The notes under the pieces are model-generated. The model searched no databases, was not told the DNA's origin, and saw nothing but the letters and a program-made list of their open reading frames with translations. Of a stretch of 55,899 nucleotides of DNA, positions 42,026 to 50,306 are shown piece by piece; the first letter of the stretch is position 1; every line of letters begins with the position of its first letter. The DNA comes from Ruminiclostridium sp. (GTDB lineage: Bacteria > Bacillota > Clostridia > Oscillospirales > Ruminococcaceae): the NCBI GenBank assembly GCA_017941355.1, contig JAGAWN010000176.1:1-55899 (forward strand). The letters run 5' to 3'. The position numbers and the translations under genes were made by a program.

Positions 42026-42987
42026 TCTTTTTTGGCTGTAATGCCCATTCTGTCCCTCATGGTGGATATCGAGCCGTCGGATATCACGAAATACCCGCCG
42101 TCCGTCTCGCCGTAAGGTATGTAGTATTCACAGGGGTTGATGCTGTTCTCAAGGGTATAGTTGAAGATAGCCTGAATGTTCGTGTAGTCATCGAAAATGA
42201 TGTCTGTTTCCGTGGTTTTTATGATGCTTTCGGCGAGACCCTGCATCTGCGTGGAGGACATTCCGCGGAAGTTCTTGTTTATCATATTCATAGCCGCCGA
42301 ACCTTGCACCGCCAAGGTGTAGTCCACGCCCCGCTTGAAGTCATAGGTGAGGTAGCCGTAAAGCGATTCGCCGTTCATAAACTGTATCCCCTCGGGGAAG
42401 ATCACCGTTTCGGTAGTCTCCGGCACAAGCCTTGTGACCTCCTCTTCCTCGCCGTCCACTTCGATAGTAACGTTCTTCAGCACCTGCTTCGTTTCCTTTA
42501 CCGTTACGTCGGAGGGTATGTTGACATATACCTTCCCGCCCATGTCAACGAAGTCTATGAACGAAAGCCTGTCGAACTTGACATAATGCTCGATCTCGAT
42601 GTTCATTAGCGCAGCCACCGCGTCAGCGGCAGCCTTTGCACCGAAATTATCGTACATTTCGTAAATGCTTCCGGTATTCCCGCCGTAGGAAACGCGTGTG
42701 TTCTCACGCAGGGGAATGAACACGATCACCTCGTTGCGCGGCTGGTAATTCATAAGCATATAGTATGTCGGAGTCGCCGCTTTCATATCCGACAGCATCA
42801 GCAGTGATGTTATGTTGATCTCCGCGCTCGGACGGTAATCGGAACGCGACAGCGCGTAGCGGCTGCCGTTGTCGTCCGCGGGGAACAGTGAGTCCCAGAT
42901 GCTCTGCACGAACAGTCCCAGCAGCACAAACGACGCTATCAGCGCGATAAGGTATATATACCAGTTGCTTTTTCTTTTGACAGCCAT
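42022..42987 (-). CDS. Divergent LytR-CpsA-Psr (LCP) family-like protein
   Basis: This 321-residue protein has one N-terminal membrane helix (WYIYLIALIASFVLLGLFV) and an extracytoplasmic LCP-like domain. Recognisable pieces are VIVFIPLRENTRV (LCP IPRDTxV), HYVKFDRLSFIDFVDMGGKVYVNIP and FMNGESLYGYLTYDFKRGVDYT, where typical LCP enzymes have a GxxALxYxRxR and a QRQ segment. Several catalytic Arg residues are not evident, so transfer of a glycopolymer to the wall is uncertain. ATG 42987 is preceded by AAAGGGG. It is the first gene of this minus-strand unit. Confidence 0.7.
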   Translation of the reverse strand: MAVKRKSNWYIYLIALIASFVLLGLFVQSIWDSLFPADDNGSRYALSRSDYRPSAEINITSLLMLSDMKAATPTYYMLMNYQPRNEVIVFIPLRENTRVSYGGNTGSIYEMYDNFGAKAAADAVAALMNIEIEHYVKFDRLSFIDFVDMGGKVYVNIPSDVTVKETKQVLKNVTIEVDGEEEEVTRLVPETTETVIFPEGIQFMNGESLYGYLTYDFKRGVDYTLAVQGSAAMNMINKNFRGMSSTQMQGLAESIIKTTETDIIFDDYTNIQAIFNYTLENSINPCEYYIPYGETDGGYFVISDGSISTMRDRMGITAKKD

Positions 42988-43047
42988 GTTTCCACCCCTT
43001 TATCAGCATACTCCCGAAAGGTTTTGGCATATTTTTATAAAAAACAG

Positions 43048-43076
43048 TTGAAATTATCGGAAAAAAAGTATATAAT
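43048..43076 (+). promoter_or_regulatory. SigmaA promoter upstream of alr
   Basis: TTGAAA (43048-43053), 17 bases, TATAAT (43071-43076). The 265-base region 42988-43252 has no gene, only this promoter and a TTTTCCGG/CCGGAAAA palindrome at about 43100-43118. The leader of alr is therefore about 170 bases. Confidence 0.8.
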
Positions 43077-43252
43077 AAATGTGTATGCGATTGCCGTTTT
43101 CCGGTTTTCCGGAAAAGGCTGCGTCATAACTATATTATTTTATCACAAATCATCATAAAATACAATAGGATTTTTCGATTTGTTGTGACAAAAATTCACC
43201 CATATCGGACATATCCTTGCAATAATTGTTACAACGAAAGGTGATGTTCGGC

Positions 43253-44392
43253 ATGGATAAGCTGTTAAGACGGGTGTGGGCGGAGATAGATCTCGATACC
43301 CTCGACAGCAATATCGGGCAGATAAAAAAAGCCGCCGGGGGTATTCCCGTAATGGCGGTGGTAAAAGCCGACGCTTACGGTCACAGCGCGGACATAATCG
43401 CCGGCGAACTGTGGGAAAAGGGCGTAAAAAGCTACGCGGTATCGAACGTGTTGGAAGCTATAGACCTGCGTAAAACTCTCCCGGACGCGCAGATAGTTAT
43501 ATTCGGCTACTGTGACCCGGAATGGCAGGACGAGATAATAAGCGGGAACTTCGAGCAGACCGCCGCCGGCATCGAACACGCGCGTATGCTTTCCGGGCTT
43601 GCGGAACAGCGCGGTATAAGACTGAAAGTCCACGTCAAGGTGAACACCGGCATGAACCGCGTCGGTATAGATACCCCGGAGGAACTGCATGAGATAATGC
43701 TGCTCGGCGGGCTTGATATACGCGGAGTATATACTCACTTCGCCGCCGCGGACAGCTCCGATCCGTCGGATATAGCATACACCCGCGCACAGCAGGACAA
43801 ACTGGATACCATAGCCGCCGAAGCGAAGAAATCCGGTATTCCCGTATATTCCCGCAACAGCGGCGGAATACTGTATCACGGCGATTTCGGCGGCGACATG
43901 GTGCGAAGCGGCATCATAACCTACGGCTGTATGCCGAACACGGCTCTGCCGGTGCCGATAGACATAAAGCCGGTAATGCGGCTGAGAGCGGCGGTGTGCC
44001 AGCTGAAGACAGTCCCCGCCGGAACTCCCGTAAGCTACGGACGGACATACGTTACCGACAAGGAAACGGTGCTTGCGGTAATCCCCGCAGGCTACGCGGA
44101 CGGCTACTCCCGCGGGCTTTCCAACAAGGGCGCGGTATATATAAACGGTCAGCGCGCTCCCATAACCGGTCGCGTCTGCATGGATCAGATGATGGTCGAT
44201 GTCACCGGGCTTGACGTGAAAGTGGGAGATACCGCCGAGCTGTATTCCGACACAATAGATGAGATCAAAGCGGATAATATCGCGGATATGCTTGGTACTA
44301 TCGGCTATGAACTGCTCTGCCTTGTGAGCAAGCGCGTTCCGCGCGCGGCTGTGCGGGGCGGAAAGATAGTTAAAGTTGTAAATTATATCTGA
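43253..44392 (+). CDS. alr: Alanine racemase
   Basis: This protein (379 residues) makes D-alanine for peptidoglycan and teichoic acids, using PLP. The PLP-lysine motif is VMAVVKADAYGHS near residue 35. The second catalytic residue, Tyr, is in the C-terminal domain near GRVCMDQMMVDVTGL. Other family stretches are VHVKVNTGMNRVGIDTPEE, YTHFAAADSSD and SYGRTYVTDKETVLAVIPAGYADGYSRGLSNKG. Start 43253 is chosen because GAAAGGTG lies 10 bases upstream; ATG 43244 is too near it. A putative PRTase gene follows after 21 bases. Confidence 0.95.
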   Translation: MDKLLRRVWAEIDLDTLDSNIGQIKKAAGGIPVMAVVKADAYGHSADIIAGELWEKGVKSYAVSNVLEAIDLRKTLPDAQIVIFGYCDPEWQDEIISGNFEQTAAGIEHARMLSGLAEQRGIRLKVHVKVNTGMNRVGIDTPEELHEIMLLGGLDIRGVYTHFAAADSSDPSDIAYTRAQQDKLDTIAAEAKKSGIPVYSRNSGGILYHGDFGGDMVRSGIITYGCMPNTALPVPIDIKPVMRLRAAVCQLKTVPAGTPVSYGRTYVTDKETVLAVIPAGYADGYSRGLSNKGAVYINGQRAPITGRVCMDQMMVDVTGLDVKVGDTAELYSDTIDEIKADNIADMLGTIGYELLCLVSKRVPRAAVRGGKIVKVVNYI

Positions 44393-44413
44393 TAACATAA
44401 AGGAGAATATAAA

Positions 44414-44953
44414 ATGAGTACATACACACTTAATGTTGCGGGTGTGACCCGCGAGCTTCCGCTGTGTCCGGTGAATGACAAACTCGATATCGCGGCGTTC
44501 GTAATGTTTTCGGACGTGGAGCTTACGGAAGCCTGCGCTGCCGAACTGCTTGAAAAGCTGCCGGAGTTCGACGTTCTCATCACCGCCGAGACCAAGGGTA
44601 TCCCGCTTGCTTACGCCATGGCGCGCCAGAGCGGGAAGAACTACTTCGTTGCCCGCAAAAGCGTAAAAGTCTATATGACCGACCCGATATCCGTGAATGT
44701 GCAGTCCATAACCACTCACGGTATGCAGACGCTGTATCTTGCGCAGGAGGACGTATGCCGGATCAAGGGCAGAAAAGTCATGATAATCGACGACGTTATC
44801 AGCACCGGCGAATCGCTGCTCGCGCTTGAGAAGCTTGTCGGGGAGGCAGGCGGCATCATTGCCGCGAAAGCTGCCGTGCTTGCGGAGGGCGAGGCTGCGG
44901 AACGCACCGACATCGTGTTCCTTGAAAAGCTGCCGGTGTTCCCTCACGACTGA
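44414..44953 (+). CDS. Purine-type phosphoribosyltransferase
   Basis: This 179-residue protein belongs to the APRTase/COG0503 group. The PRPP motif is KVMIIDDVISTGESLLALEKLV and the flexible region is ITAETKGIPLAYAMARQSGKNYFVARKSVKVYM. The likely role is nucleobase salvage (adenine or a related base), possibly PurR-like regulation, but the substrate cannot be fixed. ATG 44414 has AAAGGAG upstream. It is within the plus-strand group of alr, with short gaps, and probably co-transcribed. Confidence 0.85.
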   Translation: MSTYTLNVAGVTRELPLCPVNDKLDIAAFVMFSDVELTEACAAELLEKLPEFDVLITAETKGIPLAYAMARQSGKNYFVARKSVKVYMTDPISVNVQSITTHGMQTLYLAQEDVCRIKGRKVMIIDDVISTGESLLALEKLVGEAGGIIAAKAAVLAEGEAAERTDIVFLEKLPVFPHD

Positions 44954-44994
44954 ATATAGCCTATACAGATAAATAAAAGAACAGGAGACAAGCA

Positions 44995-45675
44995 TTGAAT
45001 ATCTACGAAACACACTGTCACACAGCCGAATCCAGCGCCTGCGCTTCGGCAACGGCTGAACAGCAGGTAAGATTCTACAAAGAACGTGGCTTCACAGGCA
45101 TAATAGTCACCGACCACTTTCTCAACGGCAATACGACCGCAAAGCCGGATATGCCATGGGAGGAACGGGTGAACGTGCAGTTCCTCGGCTATGAGCGTGC
45201 CAAAAAGACCGGTGATGAGATCGGGCTTGACGTATTCTTCGGCTGGGAATACACCGTTGACGGCTCTGACTTTCTCACATACGGTCTGGACAAGCAGTGG
45301 CTGCTCGCGCACCCGGAGACTATGACGCTGCCCCCGAACGGCTACTTCGACCTGATACACGCGGAGGGCGGCTATATCAGCCATGCTCACCCTTTCCGCG
45401 AGGACTGGTATATCGACATGATACGGCTGTTTCCGCGCAAATGTGATGCGGTGGAGATCATAAACTCCTGCCGAAAACCCTTTGAAAACGATATGGCAAA
45501 GCTTTACGCAGACAGCTACGGACTTCCCTACACTGCCGGAAGCGACAATCACCACGCAAATCAGGCTCACCTTTCGGGAATACAGACAGATGCGCGGATA
45601 CGCGATATAAAGCACTTTATCGAGGTGCTGAAAAGCGGGAATTACGGAATATACGACCATGTTTTCGGTCAATAA
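44995..45675 (+). CDS. PHP-domain metal-dependent phosphoesterase
   Basis: This 226-residue protein has the four PHP motifs: ETHCHTAESS, VTDHFLNGN, FFGWEYTV and ISHAHPF, followed by TAGSDNHHANQ. It is a likely metal-dependent phosphoesterase of the histidinol phosphatase-like or PHP-nucleotidase group. The start is TTG 44995, with AGGAG 9 bases upstream and coding clearly starting here (NIYETHCHT). The substrate is not predictable. The next gene starts 9 bases after the stop. Confidence 0.88.
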   Translation: MNIYETHCHTAESSACASATAEQQVRFYKERGFTGIIVTDHFLNGNTTAKPDMPWEERVNVQFLGYERAKKTGDEIGLDVFFGWEYTVDGSDFLTYGLDKQWLLAHPETMTLPPNGYFDLIHAEGGYISHAHPFREDWYIDMIRLFPRKCDAVEIINSCRKPFENDMAKLYADSYGLPYTAGSDNHHANQAHLSGIQTDARIRDIKHFIEVLKSGNYGIYDHVFGQ

Positions 45676-45684
45676 GGAACAAAA

Positions 45685-46281
45685 ATGGCAAAGTTAAAAC
45701 GAAAATTCATAAAGATGCGCGTCGAGGAAGAATGTTCAATGAGCCGCGACGAACTGAACGCATCACTTGACGCGCTGATAGAGTCGCAGTACCGGAAGAA
45801 CCTCAACAAGCTGAAAGGTTCTCCGCTCTGCCTGTGGCAGCACGCGGGCGAGGACTGCTACAAGCTTCGCTACTATCACTCCTACCGCGAGGATATGTGC
45901 GACACGATGATGACGATAGATGTGGAAAAAGGCATGGAGCGATGCAGCGTCCACGGATTTATCCACAAGCCGCCTGCTATATGGGCGTGCTTCTGGGGAG
46001 TCATCGCGTCGGTGTTCATAGACTTTCTGATAATTTCGTGGCTGGTGCTGTTCGGTGAGAATTTCAGTCTCTCCGGCGCTCTCATGGTCTCCGGCGCGGT
46101 ATGCCTTGTGCGCATATATATCTGCATGGCGCTGATAGAGCTGAACCGGGAGAGAGTGCGCAAGCTGCGGGAGGAGCTTTACCGCGTGATACGCGACAAA
46201 CCCGAAGCAATAGCTGAGGAAGATGTATTTGAGGAAAACGAACTTGTAACGGAGGTTGAAACCGATGATACGGGAGATTGA
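45685..46281 (+). CDS. Hypothetical membrane protein with two helices
   Basis: This 198-residue protein has a basic N-terminal domain of about 100 residues (DELNASLDALIESQYRKNLNKL and a Cys/Tyr-rich segment), two membrane helices (AIWACFWGVIASVFIDFLIISWLVLF and GALMVSGAVCLVRIYICMALI) and an acidic C-terminal tail. I do not recognise the family. Its start has AAGGAACAAAA upstream. The end overlaps the fumarase alpha gene by 17 bases, implying coupling. A function cannot be given. Confidence 0.75.
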   Translation: MAKLKRKFIKMRVEEECSMSRDELNASLDALIESQYRKNLNKLKGSPLCLWQHAGEDCYKLRYYHSYREDMCDTMMTIDVEKGMERCSVHGFIHKPPAIWACFWGVIASVFIDFLIISWLVLFGENFSLSGALMVSGAVCLVRIYICMALIELNRERVRKLREELYRVIRDKPEAIAEEDVFEENELVTEVETDDTGD

Positions 46282-47110
46282 TGTTCAGACTGTAACGGAC
46301 GCTGTGGCGGCGCTCTGCGAGGACGCCAACCTGCATCTGCCCTGTATGATGCGTGAGACTATCGAGGGAGCGGTACAGCGGGAGGAAAGTCCGGTCTGTA
46401 AGGAAGTCCTCGGAGATATCGTGCGCAATATCGACTGCGCGGCGGAACTGAATGTCCCGATATGTCAGGACACGGGAATGGCGGTCATATTCCTTGAAAT
46501 AGGGCAGGACGTGCATTTCACCGGCGGCAGCCTTTATGACGCGGTAAACGCGGGTGTGGCAAAGGGATATGTTGACGGCTATCTGCGGCTCTCGGTGGTG
46601 AAAGACCCCATACGCCGCGGCAATACCAACAACAACACTCCTGCCGTGATCCACACGAGCATAGCTGACGGGGACAAGGTGCATATCATGGTTGCCCCCA
46701 AAGGCTTCGGAAGCGAGAATATGAGCCGCATAAAGATGTTCACGCCATCCGCGTCACTTGACGATATCGTCGGATTCGTCACCGAGACAGTCAGCATCGC
46801 GGGCAGCAATCCCTGCCCTCCGATAACACTCGGAGTCGGTATCGGCGGAGACTTCGAGCAATGTGCGCTGCTGGCTAAAAAGGCGCTCTGCCGTGATCTT
46901 CGGGTGCGCAATGCCGATCCGTACTACGCGGAGCTGGAGCAGCGTATGCTGGACGAAGTAAACAAGACCGGTATAGGCTCACAGGGCTTCGGCGGTACCG
47001 TCACAGCCCTGTACGTCAACATCGAGCAGGCTCCCACACATATAGCGGGACTTCCCGTGGCGGTCAATGTCGGCTGCCACGTTACAAGGCACAAAGAAAC
47101 AACACTGTAA
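46265..47110 (+). CDS. Class I fumarate hydratase alpha subunit
   Basis: This protein (281 residues) corresponds to the alpha subunit of the two-subunit 4Fe-4S fumarase/tartrate dehydratase family (fumarate to malate). Conserved segments are LNVPICQDTGMAVIFLEIG, RGNTNNNTPAVIHTSIADGDKVHIMVAPKGFGSEN, SNPCPPITLGVGIGGDFEQ and the C-terminal VGCHVTRHKE. The Cys residues of these segments ligate the cluster. The ATG 46265 follows GGAGG. The beta subunit normally follows, but galE follows here. The cluster lacks the beta subunit within this window. Confidence 0.88.
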   Translation: MIREIDVQTVTDAVAALCEDANLHLPCMMRETIEGAVQREESPVCKEVLGDIVRNIDCAAELNVPICQDTGMAVIFLEIGQDVHFTGGSLYDAVNAGVAKGYVDGYLRLSVVKDPIRRGNTNNNTPAVIHTSIADGDKVHIMVAPKGFGSENMSRIKMFTPSASLDDIVGFVTETVSIAGSNPCPPITLGVGIGGDFEQCALLAKKALCRDLRVRNADPYYAELEQRMLDEVNKTGIGSQGFGGTVTALYVNIEQAPTHIAGLPVAVNVGCHVTRHKETTL

Positions 47111-47129
47111 TGAGAAAGGAAATACTGAC

Positions 47130-48128
47130 ATGGCAATTTTAGTTACCGGCGGAACAGGCTACATCGGCTCCCATACCTGCATAGAGCTTTTAAAGGCGGG
47201 CGAGGAGATAGTTGTAATGGACAACTTCTACAACTCCAAGCCTAAAGCAGTTGAACTTATCAAGGAGATAAGCGGCAAAGATTTCAGATTCTACGAAGCC
47301 GATATGTGCAAAGAAGAGGACATGGAGAAGATTTTTGCGGAGAACGATATCGAAGCCGTTATCCACTTCGCGGGCTACAAGGCAGTCGCGGAGAGCGTCC
47401 GCGAACCGCTCATGTACTATAAGAACAACCTCGGCGGCACATTCACACTTCTCGAAGCTATGAAAAAGCACGGCTGCAGGAAGATAATTTTCAGCTCTTC
47501 CGCAACCGTTTACGGTATGCCGGAGAAAGTTCCGGTAGATGAGACATTCCCGCTGTCAGCGATAAATCCCTACGGCGAGACAAAACTCACTATCGAGGAT
47601 ATGCTGCGGGCGATCTGCAACGCGGACAAGGATTTCAGCGCTGCTCTTCTGCGTTACTTCAATCCTATCGGTGCGAACGAGTGCGGCAAGATAGGCGAAG
47701 ACCCCAACGGCATACCCAACAACCTCATGCCTATCATAATCAACGTCTGCACCGGCAAGCAGGAGAAGCTCACAGTGTTCGGCAACGACTACCCTACCCC
47801 GGACGGTACCTGCGTGCGCGACTATATCCACGTTGTCGATCTTGCGCTCGGACATCTCGCGGCTCTGAAATACGTTCGTGAGAAGAAAGGCGCGGAGCCG
47901 TTCAACCTCGGTACCGGCAACGGCTACTCGGTACTCGACATCATCAACACTTTCGAGCGCGTAAACAATATAAAACTGCCCTACGTCATCGGCGAACGCA
48001 GACCCGGCGACGCTGCGGAGTGCTACTCCGTGCCGGACAAGGCGTTTAAGGAACTGGGCTGGAAGGCTGAGCGCGGACTTGAGCAGATGTGCCGTGACGC
48101 GTGGAGATTTGTTGAGAACAACCGGTAA
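47130..48128 (+). CDS. galE: UDP-glucose 4-epimerase
   Basis: This 332-residue SDR enzyme converts UDP-glucose to UDP-galactose, using NAD+. It has MAILVTGGTGYIGSHTCIELL (GxxGxxG), HFAGYKAVAES, IIFSSSATVYGMPEKVPVDE (Ser-Tyr catalytic set with NPYGETKL giving YxxxK), LRYFNPIGAN and FNLGTGNGYSVLDII. Length is standard. The start 47130 is preceded by GAAAGGAAATACTGAC. The gene may supply UDP-galactose for cell-surface glycans made by the glycosyltransferases of the opposite-strand cluster. Confidence 0.95.
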   Translation: MAILVTGGTGYIGSHTCIELLKAGEEIVVMDNFYNSKPKAVELIKEISGKDFRFYEADMCKEEDMEKIFAENDIEAVIHFAGYKAVAESVREPLMYYKNNLGGTFTLLEAMKKHGCRKIIFSSSATVYGMPEKVPVDETFPLSAINPYGETKLTIEDMLRAICNADKDFSAALLRYFNPIGANECGKIGEDPNGIPNNLMPIIINVCTGKQEKLTVFGNDYPTPDGTCVRDYIHVVDLALGHLAALKYVREKKGAEPFNLGTGNGYSVLDIINTFERVNNIKLPYVIGERRPGDAAECYSVPDKAFKELGWKAERGLEQMCRDAWRFVENNR

Positions 48129-48237
48129 CTGCCGCTAAAGTTTTGGTTCCGCCCGACGATATATCTTATGAGAGGGAGTTTCTCTCCCGCAGTCAATGAT
48201 TACTGCGGACGGATATACTGTCAAGGAGGAACAGAAT

Positions 48238-48798
48238 ATGGGAATGGAAAGCATCAGTGGAGCAGGCAGCGCTCCCACATTCAGAAGCGCTCTAAGAGTC
48301 GGGAAGACCACCGACAGCGAGCAGTCGGAAATAGACGTCAATCAGCAGAAGTTCCTCGAAGAGCAGCAGAAAGCCGCCGAGGACTTAAAGAAGAAACAGG
48401 AGCAACAGCAGCAGGCAAAAGAGCGTGAACAGGAACTCGATATGCTGCAAAAACAGCTCGAAGCCTCAAAAAAGGAAGCCGAGGCTATGGAGGACGAATT
48501 CGAAGCGTTCTCGAAATGTCTCAAAATAGCGTCCCGCATATCCCGCGGAGATATCGTGCCGCCAAAGGATATGAAGTATCTCGCGGAGCATGAGCCGGAT
48601 CTGTACAAACAGGCGATACTGCTCAGAATGCCCAATGCAAAGCCCAAGAAGCACAAGAGTCTCATTGATGATGAGGACGAAAAGACCGATGAGGCACAGG
48701 GCGGCGAGTCCTCCGGAAATGCGGAGGAAATCTCCGATACCCCGGCGGTAACGGAAACTGCACCCGAGGAAAGCGGCGGGACACCTGCAGAAGAATGA
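48238..48798 (+). CDS. Hypothetical coiled-coil protein
   Basis: This 186-residue soluble protein has a long coiled coil at about residues 28-85 (Gln/Lys/Glu-rich EEQQKAAEDLKKKQEQQQ and EREQELDMLQKQLEASKK stretches) and an acidic, Glu-rich C-terminal tail. There is no signal peptide or known domain. It resembles small phage or sporulation structural proteins only in composition, so no function is claimed. ATG 48238 follows AAGGAGGAACAG. The 109-base gap upstream holds two hairpins (GGGAG/CTCCC and CCGCAGT/ACTGCGG) but no clear promoter. A hairpin CCCGCCGTG/CACGGCGGG (48804-48835) follows the gene. Confidence 0.7.
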   Translation: MGMESISGAGSAPTFRSALRVGKTTDSEQSEIDVNQQKFLEEQQKAAEDLKKKQEQQQQAKEREQELDMLQKQLEASKKEAEAMEDEFEAFSKCLKIASRISRGDIVPPKDMKYLAEHEPDLYKQAILLRMPNAKPKKHKSLIDDEDEKTDEAQGGESSGNAEEISDTPAVTETAPEESGGTPAEE

Positions 48799-48910
48799 AC
48801 ACCCCCGCCGTGAGGGAAACTGTCCGCACGGCGGGATAATGTGATGTGTCAGAAAGCCCGGTACAGAAAGAGATTTTTGATACCGTCGGATCACAGTGGA
48901 AAGGAAAAAA

Positions 48911-50104
48911 ATGAACAAGTTTTACTATCAGCCCGAATACTACACAAGATTCAGATGTACAGGGGGAGAATGTCCGCAGAGCTGCTGCGACGACTGGAAC
49001 GTTTTCTGGTCAGGCAGGGAGCTTGATTATCTGAGATCCGCCGATATGTCCGAGGAACTCAGAAAGAGTATAGATGAAAACATGAAAGAGGCACCCGTGG
49101 AGAACGATCCGGACAGATACATCGTCAAGCTGTGCGATGACGGCAGATGTCCGTTCCATAACCGCGAAACGGATCTCTGCGACATACAGAAAGAGATCGG
49201 AAGCAAGTATTTCGGCAGGACCTGTTCGCTTTATCCAAGACGGTTTTACCGCGTTACACCGGATCTGATAATCCGCTCATGCACCTCATCATGTCCGGAA
49301 GTGGTCAGGTTCCTTACGGAAGACAAAAACGCGGTAAAGTGCAGCACAGTGGTTGCAAGAGATTTCAGCGACAGCATAAAGGTCAGTTCCGGTCTGACTC
49401 CCGCGCTTATAAAGGAGCAGCCGTATCTTTCCGCTTATCTTGAGATCGTCAAGCTTTACAACACTATTTTCACCGTGATAGAGGATCTTGCGGGTGCAGT
49501 GGTATTCGGCGCGTTCTGCGCTTCTCAGATCACAGGACTGGGCAAAAACGGCGATTCGATAAAACTGCTGGTTCCGGAGCTTGAAAAAATGGCTTCCGAT
49601 CCGAAAGCCGCCAATCTTGCCAAAACCGTAAAGCCCGATCATGAGCTAAAGCTGTCTCTTCTCGGATCTCAGATCAGTTTTCTTAACAGATCATCACCGT
49701 TAAAAAAGAGACTGGATATCTCGCCTCTCTGCGAAAACGACAAAATAGTCACGGAGCGGTATCTTGAAGGCATGGAGTCTTTCCGCGCAGCCGTCAAGGA
49801 TCACGATACCGCAATGAGAAACATCGCGTTCAATATATTCCTTGACACATTCGGTCTGAAAAGCTTGAAAAGCTTTTCGATGTTCGAGTATTACTCATAT
49901 TTCGCAATGTGCGTCACATCCGTTCAGCTTGCCGCAGCAGTTTCCGGATATGACGGCGGCGACGTGGAAAAGAAGTTCATAGTCAACGCGGCTGCTATGA
50001 ACCGCGGCATTTCCCATAACAACACGGTAGCGGAGACTATAATAAAAATTCTGAAAGAAGCTGACTTCAAGAGTCACATAGAGATAGGACTTCTTATCAA
50101 CTGA
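48911..50104 (+). CDS. FliB-like flagellin lysine-N-methylase family protein
   Basis: This 397-residue protein has a Cys-rich N-terminal region typical of the FliB/YkgJ-like family: FRCTGGECPQSCCDDWNVFW, LCDDGRCPFHNRETDLCDIQKEIGSKYFGRTCSLYPR and IRSCTSSCPEVV. About ten cysteines sit in this set, likely binding a metal cluster. The remaining 230 residues are alpha-helical. FliB methylates flagellin lysines in Salmonella; the family is also in non-motile anaerobes. No flagellin gene occurs in the window, so the target is unknown. ATG 48911 has GGAAAGGAAAA upstream. Confidence 0.85.
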   Translation: MNKFYYQPEYYTRFRCTGGECPQSCCDDWNVFWSGRELDYLRSADMSEELRKSIDENMKEAPVENDPDRYIVKLCDDGRCPFHNRETDLCDIQKEIGSKYFGRTCSLYPRRFYRVTPDLIIRSCTSSCPEVVRFLTEDKNAVKCSTVVARDFSDSIKVSSGLTPALIKEQPYLSAYLEIVKLYNTIFTVIEDLAGAVVFGAFCASQITGLGKNGDSIKLLVPELEKMASDPKAANLAKTVKPDHELKLSLLGSQISFLNRSSPLKKRLDISPLCENDKIVTERYLEGMESFRAAVKDHDTAMRNIAFNIFLDTFGLKSLKSFSMFEYYSYFAMCVTSVQLAAAVSGYDGGDVEKKFIVNAAAMNRGISHNNTVAETIIKILKEADFKSHIEIGLLIN

Positions 50105-50152
50105 GATCCCACCGCATTTTGGTTCAGATTATGCAACAAAACCGCATAACAG

Positions 50153-50190
50153 CGCGCTTTTGCCCGATCACAGGCAAGAGCGCGTTTTTA
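50153..50190 (+). terminator. Rho-independent terminator after the FliB-like gene
   Basis: CGCGCTTTTGCC (50153-50164) pairs with GGCAAGAGCGCG (50173-50184) with one G-T pair, and is followed by TTTTTA. Confidence 0.88.
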
Positions 50191-50204
50191 TATTTAACAA
50201 AAGC

Positions 50205-50233
50205 TTGCATTTTTTTAGCTTATGTGATATAAT
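50205..50233 (+). promoter_or_regulatory. SigmaA promoter for citrate synthase
   Basis: TTGCAT (50205-50210), 17 bases, TATAAT (50228-50233). It is 73 bases before the start codon. Confidence 0.84.
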
Positions 50234-50306
50234 ATTAAAGTATATACAATGGAGTATCGTTTGTTTTTCTACACGAACGTACACGAAACAGTACAGGAGG
50301 TATGAT

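Noticed and set aside
43265..45052. Minus-strand open frame of 595 codons antisense to alr and the PRTase gene
   Set aside because: It is the shadow of well-supported plus-strand genes. It has His/Arg-rich composition and no domain match that I can see.
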